Shown here piece after piece: positions 35,001 to 46,727 of a stretch of DNA of 64,000 bases. How positions within the stretch are numbered: the first letter of the stretch is position 1; each line of letters starts with the position of its first letter. A program made the position numbers and the translations under genes. The notes beneath the pieces were generated by a model, which was given only the letters and a program-made list of their open reading frames with translations, was not told the DNA's origin and made no database searches. Origin of the DNA: Ipomoea triloba (lineage: Eukaryota > Streptophyta > Magnoliopsida > Solanales > Convolvulaceae); contig NC_044922.1 of assembly GCF_003576645.1 (NCBI RefSeq), forward strand, positions 2,350,119 through 2,414,118, in the 5' to 3' direction.

Positions 35001-38000
35001 ACAAGTGCTATTATCTAACACCCTTACCAGTAAAATCAATGGCTGTTGGTCTGGTAGATTCATTTGAAGATAGCATCCTTTGCAAGTCAGGAACGAGCTC
35101 TTTTGGAATGGAGGAGAAAGCCTCACTGGATAAGTAATTCAAACTATTCATGTACTGCAGAGAAGTTATGCAAGAACCACTATCATCAAAAGAAAGGATG
35201 GAATACAGATATGACATAAAATCCAAACTTGTTAAATTGGAAATTCTAGACAAAAGAAAGCATGAATAAAAGACACAGTGTACTATGGTTCTTTGGAAAC
35301 ATGAATACAACTTTCTAAAACAAATCAAGAACCTTCAACCTGGAGTCAGAATGAACAAGGACATAGTCACAACAACTCACCCACACACAAAACTGCTTCC
35401 CTCCAGCTTAGTCTAGTATTGAGATTCATAACAACTTAATCAAGGTAAACTATAAAGCTCCTCCCTAGGGATCGAGGAGCAGCAATTTAAATATGAGCAG
35501 TGAGCTGCATATAAATGATTTTGTTATGACTTATGAAATACTTCAATGTGGAAATGTAACCAAAAAAACAAAGTTTAGACATTAAATTTTTGAAATATGA
35601 TGTGCATTGATGACTTGCACATAGAAGTAGCTATCAGAATAAACTATGGCTTACAAAATATAAAATCAGAATTGATGTTTAGTGTTTCCTTAAAAGCAAA
35701 ATTGAAACTCAAAGTTATCAATTGGAACATAAAACTCGATTGTAAAGTCAATAAACAATGTAGATCACTCAAGTACTAGAACTAAAGAGAAATCATTTCA
35801 GGAAGAAAACTATGTTCAGGAATATAGTAGGTATGTTATATCACAAATGAAATATAATTGAGTACCATCTTGACATTGTTGTGACAGTCTAGCAAAGGCT
35901 TTCGAGCAATCAAATGGTAGGCAAGACACCCAAAACTGAAAATATCAGAGGAGCATCCAATAGAACTTGTGTTACTTCGAACCAATTCAGGAGCAGTGTA
36001 GTTCAATGATGGCTGAAGGGGCATAATAGAATCTTCAACATCGTATTCCTAGAGTACAAAAAACATTATTCTTTCAACACTAGGAACACAAAAACCATCA
36101 ACAAACTGGGAGACATACAGAAAAAGAATGGTGTATTTACTTCATTTGAGTTTATATCATTATATCCTTACCAGAGTGCTTAACAAACTAATTAACATGA
36201 TACAGCAAGACAACATGGGAAATTATATGACAGTATTTACTGTAAGCATATATAAAGGTTTAATCAACAGTGGTAAATTCAATACTAACAACAGTTTCAT
36301 AAGGCAAATACAGATTATATTGCCTAGTTCTATCACTATCTACTCACAGCATAGTGGAAAGCCTGCATGTTGGGTGGATCACTAGATGACTGATTTGTTG
36401 ATAATGCAAAACTAAATCCAGAAAGCTTCCAAGCTCCATTTGAGGTAATGAGGACAGTCTGCAAGATGACAACTTGCATATTTAATGCTACTAAATAAAA
36501 TGGGAATTAGAAACCATCAATCAAGAAAAAAAAATCACTAGTTAATTAGTAATAAATCATCCAATAGACTGAACTGGAAGAGGACACTGATCATCAGTGC
36601 CAAAGTTATTAATCCCAGTATGATCATTATCATAACAATATCATCAAAATATCACCAAAGCCATTAAATGGACAAAATAGTCAAATACTAAGGAAATAAT
36701 TCCTGAAAACACATTAGGCAGAGAGAGTACAAGGTATTAAGAAGTGGCAATGTGGCATCATACTCCATACTCATAGTTCAAATATTCCAACCTATAAAAC
36801 TATAGCCATTTGAAGGAAGATTCATTACATAAGTGGAGCAAATAAAAACCTCAACAAATTAACTACCAATAACAAAAATAAGCTGCAAGAATCAATTCTT
36901 TCTTTCCTCAAATTAGTAGACACCAAGGGACAAAGACAAAGTAGAATGATTAGTGAGGAATCATTTTACAATAATCATATTTACAGTTAAAGGAGATACG
37001 ATGGCTTTTTAAAAAGGTAAAAAGTAAAAGGTTTAGTCATGAAAAAGGGAAGTTCGATGAAATAACAGTGCATCCATTGTACAACAATCAATGAAGTCAA
37101 GTAACTTCCCCTAAAAAGCTATAATTCTGAGAGTTGGCAGTTAATTTAAAATACAGATAATATAATACTTATATTCCAAAATTCAAGGGAAAAGAGAAAA
37201 AGAAAGCAAATGATAATGGAATTACGAAAAGTCTACAGTCTTCCCTAATAATGCCCACTCCTGAGAGCCATAACTACAACTGCATACTCATTAAAAAAAA
37301 CGTGGAATATAACCTCAGGAGATATAGACCGATGAACAAGACGGGCATTGTTGTGAAGGAAATCCAAGGTTTCTGCCAACTGAAGTAACCCATGTTTCAC
37401 CTCTAGTAATCCCATTTCCTGCATAAAGAAAGAAGTGATAAGAAAACAATAAGTACACAATGGATACCTTCTCAAACTCAATACTCTTCCAATTGGGCAT
37501 TCTGAATACATATATGGTGCATACAGACAGCATTCTCTTAATAGAACCTTGAATTAGAGTACACTTAAAGTCACAATTGAGACAAAGAATAACACTTTAT
37601 AAACATCAAAATTTACAAGTGGAGCCCTATTTCAAAGCAAGAATAGTCCCAGCCACTAATATTTTCATCACTCTATCTGCTATGGTCTGTATTGAATTCC
37701 ATTGAAGAGAAATCACTGACTAAATTCATTTTTAAACAATTAATGGAATTCACAGTCTAGGAAAAACTTCGGAATTTAGGAATTAAAAAACAGAAATTAA
37801 GACTAAAGACAAAGTCAGAACAGCTAAAATTGTTCCATACGAGCACTGAATTTGATTATCAAATTAAGAAGCTACAAACATTCTCAAGCAAATTCAGATA
37901 TGCAGGCAAATCAAATGTTAATTAAACGAATGCAATTTAGTATGTGAACATGAAAAATACTAGGAATTTGATATTACTATTCCTTTGAGCTCCTTCGGCA

Positions 38001-38466
38001 CTTTCTCAATGTTCTCCAAAATCCCCAAGGCATTTGCAGCCGAAGCGAATAACGGCTCAGTAACCATCGCCATAGCATTCTTATTCTCATCGAGAGCCTG
38101 CACCACATGCACCACTCCAGGGTGCCTCAGGCGTACCAGCCGCGTAGCATCGGCGCGAATCATATCGAAGAACGCATCCTCCGCCGTCTTCGAGAGCCCA
38201 GCTCGCTGCCGAGCTTCGGAGAGAGCACGCTTATCGAGAATCCACACACAGACGTTAGGATAAACCGCGTGGCCGTCTCTGGCCTTGGCAGAGTAGAGCT
38301 TCCAGACAAGGCCGGGCCCGGCTGACCCGATCTGATCGCCGAGCTCGAAGTCCTGCAAAGCGCGTGGACCGGTGACCTCCTGCACCGTCGTCTGCACGGT
38401 CTTCTCGATCACGGCCGACGCCTTCGCCAACGCTTCCGTGAAGGTTTTCTTCATGTTGAGGGACAT
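29097..38466 (-). CDS. SCYL2B: SCY1-like protein 2 (protein-kinase-like, HEAT/ARM repeats)
   Basis: Fourteen exons: 38466-37978, 37418-37314, 36458-36348, 36048-35866, 35154-35028, 33738-33677, 33396-33310, 32435-32349, 32112-31999, 31293-31165, 31017-30955, 30739-30578, 30480-30362 and 30084-29097. Every junction is GT-AG and in phase; the product is 941 aa. Residues about 35-345 form a kinase fold with degenerate active-site motifs: HRSISPE in place of HRD and SGFSF in place of DFG, as in the SCYL pseudokinase family. Helical repeats follow (about 360-610), with conserved blocks such as [19 protein letters not shown] and [20 protein letters not shown]. The tail from about 625 is Ser/Pro/Asn-rich, ending near [11 protein letters not shown], a clathrin-box-like motif. 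SCYL2 proteins work with clathrin coats in post-Golgi traffic. The tail contains a 22-residue tandem repeat. Introns are long and AT-rich. Confidence 0.95.
29371..29502 (-). repeat. 66-bp in-frame tandem repeat in SCYL2 last exon
   Basis: Two units (29371-29436 and 29437-29502) differ at only a few bases and encode two copies of a 22-residue unit, SSWSLGT[T/P][12 protein letters not shown] plus two residues. It preserves frame and lies in the disordered tail, so it is probably tolerated. Confidence 0.9.
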
Positions 38467-39099
38467 TAGTGGAATTACTGAGTTTCAGTGCCGAGTTTCC
38501 AGACTTCCTCCCACTTAATCAGATCACTGAATCCTCCGGCTGCTGCGGCGTTGTCAGTGGCGGAGGAGAGGCGGCCGGTGACGGAGGAATTGAATTGACG
38601 GTAGAGAAGAAGATCGGACGATTCAGAATTCAGATCCCACCTTCACACCTTCCCTCTCAGTCTCCGTGAGAAAATCTATTTTGGCGTTTTCATTAAATCC
38701 GAAAAACAAAATTAAATACACATTAGTTTTTATTTATTTTTAATATAGAGTTAATACTCAAAAAAATGTCTCTCGTTTATATCATAATTTTTAATATAAC
38801 TATTAACAATATCCAAATTGTGGATAAATTATACAAAATTTATTCAATTTAGTCTTATGATGTACTAAATTTTGATTAAATTTTACATAATTAAATGATA
38901 AATTCATAGTTGATCATTAAACTGTTATTTACAGTATAAAAAGAAAAAAAAAGTATATGAATATGTATGGAAGTTACGAAACGTACTGTAAAATTTGTCA
39001 AGAATATATAAAAAAGTTTGTCAAGTTCAAACAGGGAAAAGATGTTTGTAAAGAAAGTTAAAAAGTTTGGGGTTGGAGGGGGTCGAGTTTCAACTATTT

Positions 39100-39440
39100 A
39101 TATTTGTGAACAGATACTGCAGTTGTGTTGAACTGATACTATAATTGTGTTGAACAGATACTGCAGTTGTGTTGAAAGGGAACTGCAGTTGCGCGGAACA
39201 GAGGCGGTTTCATCCGTCTGGAACTGCAGTTATGTTGAACAGATACTGCAGTTGTGTTGAAAAGATATTGCAGTTGTGTTGAATGGATATTGCAGTTGTG
39301 TTGAACGGATGAATGGCCTCTATTCCGCGCAACTACAGTTTCCTTTCAACACAACTACAGTATCTTTTCAACACAACTGCAGTATCTGTTCAACACAACT
39401 GCAGTATCAGTCATGACCATGGTCCACAGTATAATTTGCG
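39100..39440. mobile_element. MULE-type MITE remnant with 22-bp tandem units
   Basis: About nine diverged copies of a unit built on TGCAGTTGTGTTGAACAGATA are arranged partly as an inverted repeat around TTGCGCGGAACAGAGGCGG and CCTCTATTCCGCGCAACTAC. The right end, read inward on the minus strand as GCAAATTATACTGTGGACC, is the family terminus. The left terminus was not found, so the copy appears truncated. Its interior is shared with 51811-52050. Confidence 0.55.
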
Positions 39441-39454
39441 GGACCCATGGGGAG

Positions 39455-40437
39455 CTAACTATTATGTTCCTCCACCACTCTACGAGCTCTAGTGACGAAC
39501 ACCAAATCGTCAATGTACGCATCCTCGCTCACTATTGGGCAATCCATAAAAATCTTTGTTTCGTCCCCTTGGAGCGTGCCTAACGACGCAAGACTATCTG
39601 CTACTCTGTTCTGCTCCCGGTAGATCGGCCTGAACGATATCCTCCTATCCTTGTTAATCCACCACTTAGTTTTGTCAATGCATTGCCTCATAGTCCGTGC
39701 CCCGCCGTGTCCTCTTGGATCCATTGCAGGATGCATTTCGTGTCGAATTGAACTTCCACATCACGGATGCCTCTATGCTATACCCAACTCAATCCCTCAG
39801 CGATTGCACTCGCTTCAATCAGTAACGGATCTCCATACGGAACTCTGCATGACGTACCTTCAATCCATTCGCCCTTCCTATCACGAATAATGTCGCCCCT
39901 GTCCGTAAGGATAGCCCAGGTGGTAAGAGTGCTCTACCTACAACCGAGAGGTTGGAGGTTCGATCCTCAAACCCCTGGGTTTGAGCCGGTCAGCTATGGG
40001 TAATCTAGGCTGGTTTACCTCCTTGTGGTCCTTTGCCGGCTAGGGCCACAGGGCGAGGAGAAAACCTCGTTAAAAGAACGAATAATGCCGCCCCACCCAA
40101 CTTTAACGATGCCGGGTTTAGCGCTGCCATCCATAGTAAGAGTGAAATCTCCTTAGATGTACTCCATCGGAGCCGAAGGGCTATGTGCGTCGTTGCTTTA
40201 GCCTTGTTACCTTTGTGGCGTGCGAACGCACAGTCAATCTCCTCTCCTGCTCCCTTGATCCAGTTGATTTTGTGTTGAGCGGTCATCTCTCTTCCGTTAA
40301 ACACTCTATTACACCGCCATTTCCAGATCCACCAAACAATGATGGCAAATTGACGGGGCCAATCTTCACCATCGACCTCACTCTTCCCACTGGTGACATT
40401 CTCTTCCATTAAAACATTGTTGTTATCAACCCATAGC
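39455..40437 (-). pseudogene. LINE (non-LTR retrotransposon) RNase H-region fragment, broken
   Basis: On the minus strand, 40437-40095 reads as the zone between the zinc-knuckle and RNase H parts of plant LINE ORF2, with WPRQFAIIVWWIWKWRCNRV. 39882-39455 continues into an RNase H-like domain (VEVQFDTKCILQWI, then YREQNRVADSLASLG). At least one internal stop (near 39778) and a frame change break it, and a SINE interrupts it at 39900-40077. The reverse transcriptase domain itself is absent. It is non-functional. Confidence 0.8.
39900..40077 (+). mobile_element. SINE-A, full-length tRNA-derived copy nested in LINE
   Basis: Pol III box A (TAGCCCAGGTGG) and box B (GGTTCGATCC) lie in the 5' tRNA-like head, followed by a body (GGTCAGCTATGGGTAATC to GGCGAGGAGAAAACCTCG). 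It is flanked by 17-bp direct repeats ACGAATAATG[T/C]CGCCCC at 39883-39899 and 40078-40094, one mismatch. The 3' end has only a short A-rich tail. A 5'-truncated relative is at 62847-62938 on the other strand. The family name is a label used here only. Confidence 0.8.
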
Positions 40438-41049
40438 TAGCCGACTCAAATCAATAAGGTCAATAAATAACTTTCACAATAAGTGAGATTTAAAACATTG
40501 TAATCATCATGTCAAATGTCTCGGCAGGAGTTTTAATTAAATTGTTTACAATTTTGGTCATGATAACTTTATCCCTATTAAAAATTTAAAAAAAAAACAA
40601 ACAAAAAAAAAAAACAAAACAAAACAAACCTTTCCCGGCTGTACCCCTATCAGTAGTTCTTCACCAACCAATTTAATTTCAGATCTATCAACTTGTGAAA
40701 ATAATTAAAATGTGCCCCCCTATCAGTAGTACATCTAGCTTGTAAAAAAAATGTTGTTAATCTCTATTTTGGTTATGTAGTCATTGTCACAATTGCCACG
40801 GGCCATCATCATAAATTTATTAGTTTGAGTTTATCTATATCACTTTATAGCTATTTAAACATTATATAGTTTTCACATTTAAAGCAAAAAAAAAAAAAAT
40901 TAAATAATAATTAATTTAGTAACAGAACTTGAGTAAAACACACTTCAATAATATATAATCCTATCCTTCTTTCCCAAGCAAACTGTGATGGCCGGTCCAC
41001 TTGTTTTGAACCTCGGTCGTAGACTCCCTTGCCCCAAGGGGTGTCAATG

Positions 41050-41334
41050 CAATTGTTAATTTGTTATAGCATGGACGATAGTTCATATTTAATTGCGAAT
41101 TCTAATAAAAAAATTTATACCATTAATTAATACATTATATATCTATAGTTAACCGTTTATGTAATGTAAATAAATAACTTGATAATTGCGACACATAATA
41201 TGATAATTACATGTATAAAAACTGTCAACTACTGCAAGTACAGAATGTGACAATTACAAATATATAATCTGAAAATTATTTTTGAATCAGAATCTACAAT
41301 GCAAGATGGACACTGATCCATAGTATAATTTGCC
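41050..41334. mobile_element. 285-bp MULE-type MITE with perfect 9-bp target duplication
   Basis: GTGTCAATG occurs at 41041-41049 and 41335-41343. The right end, read inward, is GGCAAATTATACTATGGATC and the left is TTGTTATAGCATGGACGATA, a degenerate pair of the family TIR. The interior is AT-rich and non-coding. Confidence 0.75.
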
Positions 41335-42689
41335 GTGTCAATGTGAACTGTGTGCCCATCTAGATACGGGCTAAAAATTTAATGGTTCTTGGTGGCTAGT
41401 CTACAAAGCTCACAATCAAATTTTTTTTTATGGCCCTAACACAGGTTATATGTGGATTAAAAGATTATGTAAGCTAGCTTTAAAATATATTATACTAATA
41501 CATAAAGTACATTATTTTAACACATAAAATATATTATCTTACATCAAAATATTTACTCTGTATTATTCTTCTAACATACTACATAGCGTAGAGCAAGAAA
41601 TTTTTTAAATATCAAAATGACGTCGTTTTAGATCGTGGTCCATACAATTAATTTGTACTCAAATTACTCCCGGGATTGCTACACCACCCCATTCTCGTTA
41701 CCTTAGGCCGACCCCTAACCTACGCCTAGGGCTCCTGGATTCAACTCCCGGACACTCAAGAACCAAACAATGACATATAACATTGTTCTTACGAGATTCC
41801 TAACCAAATGTAGTCCAGCATAGGAGACTGACTACCTTAGCTTCTTTCTGCAAATATCATTCAAATAGTGCAAAACTCCACCAGTTTGATTTGAAGTATA
41901 TATACATACTATATAAAGCCAAAAACCATGATAACCAAACAACAAGTATGGCATTGTGTGTTCAAATGATACATCTGTGCCTCTCATTGAGGGAAGTTCA
42001 CAGTATCGACTGTCGGATCACCGGAACGCGCTTACCGCTGAAAATGCTTCATTAAGACGTGCTGCGCCGCTTATGAACCCAGATATCTTTTGCATAGACC
42101 AAGTAGGAAAAAAAAAAAGAAAGAAAAGAAAAGTAAAGGTTAGATATTGATGTCTTAAGCACCCATCTCCCTCGATCTCCAGACAAGGAGGGCTGCATTT
42201 AAGACGATCCATGAAGAAAGACGTTTGGTTCAAATATTAGAATTGGAATTAGGATATGAATCGGGATCGTAATATAATTGAGTTCAAATAATTAGTAATT
42301 GGAATGAGATTAAGTAAAAGTATAGTTAGCTAGTAATTAGCTAGAATGAATACAGTTTCAGTACAGTACAAGTATTTGTTTTGGTTGGCGGTAAACAGTA
42401 AGAACATAAATCAAAACAGATAGCTAGCCAGATTATGAGAGAATATGTATATATATCCAGAAGGGCGTTTTCTTCGAGTTATTTATTTGGCCAGCAAAAA
42501 TGTACATTGTAGCTAAGATAATAACGTACGTGATTCAGGTAAAAATGCATAAAAGTAAGATTAAATTAAGAGTGACATGTGGATTTAAAACATACCAAAT
42601 CTAGTTAATAGAATTTTCAAATTGTTGATTTAAAATTAATCAAAAACGACATTGACTCATATGTATACCCAAAAAAAATTAATGTAGCT

Positions 42690-42918
42690 TCAAAATGAGT
42701 GATCAAGTGAATGTAACGAGATTATTATATTTGAAGATCACAAGTTTAATTAGCTTAAAAAAAATTAAAAAAAATGAGATCATGATAGTTCAATTCTTAC
42801 CATCATCTTCTTGGTCAAACGTGTTGTCTCTTTGTATAATTTGAGAGCTATTACACAGAAATGAAGTTTAACCAATATATACTTTCATATAATAATTGTG
42901 AGTTACTCGATCTAATTG

Positions 42919-42953
<35 letters not shown>

Positions 42954-43230
42954 GAGTGCCACAATATGTGACACAACTTGTCGATGACTCGTCTCTATAA
43001 CGTAACTAAAATAGAGCCAAGTGGATAGAATATGATTATTGCACCTTAAGATAACGAGTTTTATTTTATCCGCATTATCTTAATCAAATTCATTATCTTT
43101 CGTGTGTGATTTGTAAGCATATTAACACAGTCAACTATTAAAAATAAAATTTATTACCTCTTCTCTTTTATAATTTGCAAACTTATTATTACACAAAATA
43201 AAATTTACCTAGGATACCCTCATCATCTAA
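42690..43230 (+). repeat. SINE-C-like repeats with (AAAT)n tail
   Basis: A copy at about 42690-42955 has a decayed tRNA-like head, AGTTCAATTCTTACCATCAT, GAGCTATTACACAGAAATGA and ATATAATAATTGTGAG, and ends in about eight AAAT units (42919-42953). A second, shorter copy lies near 43110-43230 (TATTATTACACAAAATAAAA, TTTACCTAGGATACCCTC). Confidence 0.45.
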
Positions 43231-43668
43231 ACTCAATTAATGTGGCAAAAATACAAGTAAACTAACTACTTGATTCGAATTAGGAATTCATTGACACTAG
43301 TCGAAAAGCGTAGGTATCAGTGCACGTGGAGGCATGCAAATGAATGGGTCAGACAAGTGTCCCCTTTGACCAATAAAAAAGCAGAAACAGGCCAACACAA
43401 CATCCTAAAATTCTGTTATCGCCGCAGGTAGGCAGGGTCATGTGCACGCTTTTTCTGTGGGCGTGCCACGCATGCAGATGACTCTGCTCCTCCGACGCCT
43501 CGCATGCTGCCACCTGTCCCATCTTCACCAAACATCATGCATGGAACGTACGTAATCTCTTCACCATCAATTTCCCATAAACCTTTTTCGCAACAGATCA
43601 GACGATAATAATAATATATACATATTTATATATATATGCAGTCCATCATATCCCATATTGTTTTCTGG

Positions 43669-43677
43669 TATATAAAT
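43669..43677 (+). promoter_or_regulatory. TATA box of DUF1442 gene
   Basis: TATATAAAT about 110 bp before the ATG at 43779. Upstream (43320-43560) the DNA is less AT-rich, with ACGTG cores at 43324 and CATGCA elements. Confidence 0.5.
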
Positions 43678-43778
43678 CTTGGATCCACCATTTCATCTTC
43701 TGGGTAGCTGTTTGGATCGGAGTGGTTTATTTGCCGGAGAAAACTAAAGTCAAGTAGCTTTGGCTGGTTCAATCTTTC

Positions 43779-45171
43779 ATGATGGAGTGGTCTCCCCAAC
43801 AAGCCATGGAAGCTTACTTGAACACCCTTGAACTTGTAAACTCTCTACTTTAATCTTTTCTAATCTATTCAAGTTTTAAAAGATTGAAAGACCATTTCTT
43901 ATAGTTATTTTATGTTAAAATATAAGTTTAGGGTTTGTTCAAGTGAGTCCTTGATCTAACTATAAAGTTGGAAGAATATTGACAGTTAAATTTGAGTAGT
44001 TTATAAACAAATCTTATCGATTTGAGTTGATTAATGAGGTAAGAAATAATTTAGATTGCTTATCTGTTTACTAGAATACATAAAACAGATTTATCTTGTG
44101 CATACCTTTTAAGTTTCTTAGTTACTAAAGAAAAGTAGACAAATAGGGTTTTATAGTTATTTATAGGTCAAATAGTTTTGGGTTTTTGTTAGAAAAGTAG
44201 AGAAATAGGATTTTATAGTTATTTCACTATTTGTATGTTTTTTAGTTACTAAAGAAAAGTAGACAAATAGGGTTTTATAGTTATTTATAGGTCAACTAGT
44301 TTTGGGTTTTTGTTAGAAAAGTAGAGAAATAGGGTTTTATAGTTTTTTTTTTTTTTTTTTAAAGAGTTTTATAGTTATTTCACTATTTGTATGTTAAATA
44401 GTACGTTTTGGGTTTGTTATTCAGTTCATACTCTTAAGTTTTATAGGGTTTTATAGTTACTTGTTTATTAAATAGTTGGGTATCATCCTACAAAAGTGTC
44501 AATTGAGTATAAGGTGCTGGGTTGTTTTTGTTGTATTTAAATATATGTTTTGGTTTGATTTTCAGTCCAAGCTCTTGAACTACAAAGCTGGCGGCATGGG
44601 GCGGTCGAAGCCGGTTGAACCGGAGTGCATGGAGTTGATATCCGCGTTGGCGGCGGGGAACCGGGCGAAGCTGATGGTGGAGGTGACCTCCGGCGGCCCG
44701 ACTCCGTTCACGGTGGCCTTAGCGGTGGCAGCAAAGCAGACGGGCGGGCGCGTGGTCTGCATCCGCCCACCCTCCTCCGCCCGCCACCACCAATCGGAGG
44801 AGCTAATCCCTGACGAGTGGCTGAGAGGCGCGATCGAGTTCGTGGAAGGAAACCCCGGCGAGGTGATAAAGAAGTACAAGGGAGTGGAGTTGATGGTGGT
44901 GGACGCGGCCGTGGGCGACGGCGGGGAGGTGGAGCTTTGGGAGAATGTGGAGGTGAACCCTAGAGGGTGTGTGGTGGTGGCGACCAATCTTGAAGGGGGG
45001 AATAGGGTTTGGTTTGGGGAGATGTTGAAGAAGGGGAAGATGAGAGGGGTGGTTAAGTGTGTCACTTTGCCTATTGGGAATGGTGTGGAGTTGACTAAAA
45101 TTAGGTGTTTGGGAGAAGGGAAGAATACCCAAAGATTCAAAAGGTTTCATGTCACTTTTGAGAATTACTGA
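43779..45171 (+). CDS. DUF1442 family protein (SAM-methyltransferase-like fold)
   Basis: Exon 1 (43779-43835) encodes MMEWSPQQAMEAYLNTLEL and ends at a GTAAAC donor. Exon 2 (44566-45171) follows TTTTCAG in phase, giving 220 aa, the usual family size. Exon 2 continues SKLLNYKAGGM, then AGNRAKLMVEVTSGGPTPFT, a glycine-containing motif of the Rossmann-like core, PDEWLRGAIEFVEGNPGEVI and VELMVVDAAVGDG. Plant DUF1442 members are predicted to have a methyltransferase-like fold, but no reaction is established to my knowledge. There is no signal peptide or membrane segment. The coding part is GC-rich at its start against an AT-rich intron that holds a 124-bp tandem duplication and a T run. The start could be the second Met; both are adjacent. 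Confidence 0.92.
44118..44343. repeat. 124-bp tandem duplication in DUF1442 intron
   Basis: Unit 1 is 44118-44241. Unit 2 (44242-44343) is cut short by a poly-T run and followed by a further partial unit. Key blocks are TTAGTTACTAAAGAAAAGTA and GTCAAATAGTTTTGGG. Pairs are almost identical. Confidence 0.75.
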
Positions 45172-46654
45172 CAATGCGACGGGTTTGACAGAAAGGTGTT
45201 TTGGTATGAGAGTCTGATTGGAATAGTGTTTTGATATGAGAAGAAAGGTGTTTTGGTATGAGAGTCTGATCGGAATAGTGTTTTGATATGAGAATTATGT
45301 TTTATTTGTTTTAGTCACTTTTTTCCTGAGTGGTTTCACATATATAATTATACATAGAAACTATAGACCTCAGGATAGCTCAGAAGCATGCACTAAGCAA
45401 CTAGTCAGAACTGACATATGATTATATATAAAGTAAGTATATGTAAAGTAAGGTTTGATCAGGTTGGGGAAGTTTTTTATATGATGTTATACTTCACCCA
45501 CTCGATTATTTTACCTTTTCTAAAGGTTTTCATATATACTTATACATATATTTGTGGTGAATATCTCTGTTGAGTTTATTTTTATTATTAATGACATTAG
45601 TAGTTTTTGAGATATTTCTGATGTTATTCTCGTTTTATTTTTTGTATTATTCTTGACTTGCCATTAATCAATTATAATAGAATCAATCTTAAAAGATTAG
45701 GTTAAACAAGGTTGACTTCTAACACTAATAACATATTAATTTCATGTAAAGTAATTATATCCATGACTTGAACCTAATTTTTCGGTTGCTCTTATTTCAA
45801 AGGATTAATAAACAGTATTATTTAATGACTAGTATTTGGACTACTAAACAATACTCCGTATTATTTAATGACTAGTATTTCTACCTCTTCATGAAGATGT
45901 GTGAAATTTATTTTGTTGTTTATTATTTGTTTTTTTTTTTGAGGGGGGGGGGGGTTCAAGATGGATTTTAGCTCAATGGTTTATGAGGTCTATTCAAATT
46001 TAGTTTGATTTTATATGTATTAAGAAATTAAAATACTATTATTACATATGAATAATATATCACTTCCATTACATATTAATAAAATATCACTTCTGTTACA
46101 TTTTTATTTAATAGTATGTTGCATAAAATGTCACTTGTGTTATATTTTGTTTATATGTTAATGTAAAAACTCTTGTAATGTTGGTGTTACATTAGTTACA
46201 TACATTTAACAGTTATATAAGATCAAACAAAAATAAAATAAAATAAAATAAAACAAAACAAAAAAACAAAATAAATATGCCTTAAAAATATTGTAGATGT
46301 ATGTAACACAAACCTAGTAAGAGTTTCAACATTGAAAATTAAAAAACATAACATAAGTGATGCATTATCTATAGTTAGGTAGATCTTTAATTTCTCTCTT
46401 ATTGGTTCTAATTTGTTTTAAAATTTATTTAAATCTATAGGCATAGAGTTTAAGTTTGAACACCCTTTTAAGTATGGTAGGTTTTTTTTTCATATCATTA
46501 TTTGGATAATTTTTTTCGTTGGGAAGGAACTTATATAAGGATTTTTTTTTTCCCCGTTGTAATAATGCCTTATTCCCTTACTATCTTAAGAAAAGTAGAA
46601 CAATATAATTAAATAAGTAGATAAATATTTTTCTAGCGTAACGGCACAACAAAA
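45172..46654. other. intergenic; DUF1442 3' flank
   Basis: A 52-bp tandem duplication (45190-45241 and 45242-45293, around AAGGTGTTTTGGTATGAGAG) lies in the likely 3' untranslated region. The rest is AT-rich with a G run near 45944 and no recognised gene. The tandem segmental duplication begins near 46380. Confidence 0.6.
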
Positions 46655-46727
46655 GCCCGTCTAGCTCAGTCGGTAGAGCGCAAGGCTCTTAACCTTGTGG
46701 TCGTGGGTTCGAGCCCCACGGTGGGCG
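46655..46727 (+). tRNA. tRNA-Lys (anticodon CTT)
   Basis: A 73-nt cloverleaf. The acceptor GCCCGTC pairs with GGTGGGC and is followed by discriminator G. The D arm is in TAGCTCAGTCGGTAGAGC, which is also box A, and the anticodon loop is GCTCTTAAC with CTT. The T arm is GTGGG-TTCGAGC-CCCAC, which is box B. There is no intron. A T-run terminator (TTTTT) follows within 10 nt. Confidence 0.97.

Larger units (their letters stand above)
38467..43660. other. intergenic: transposon graveyard between SCYL2 and DUF1442
   Basis: It contains the SCYL2 5' region (GC-rich to 38670), a MITE remnant with 22-bp repeats (39100-39440), a LINE fragment with a nested SINE (39455-40437), a complete MITE (41050-41334), SINE-C-like pieces (about 42690-42955 and 43110-43230) with an (AAAT)n tract, and the DUF1442 promoter from about 43300. 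No intact gene was recognised apart from transposon fragments. Confidence 0.6.

Noticed and set aside
39918..39990. tRNA-like sequence with box A and box B
   Set aside because: It does not fold to an intact cloverleaf and continues into a SINE body with target duplications, so it is the SINE-A head and not a tRNA gene.
44580..45140. 186-codon minus-strand frame across DUF1442 exon 2
   Set aside because: Antisense shadow; the plus strand carries the conserved family sequence and clean splicing.
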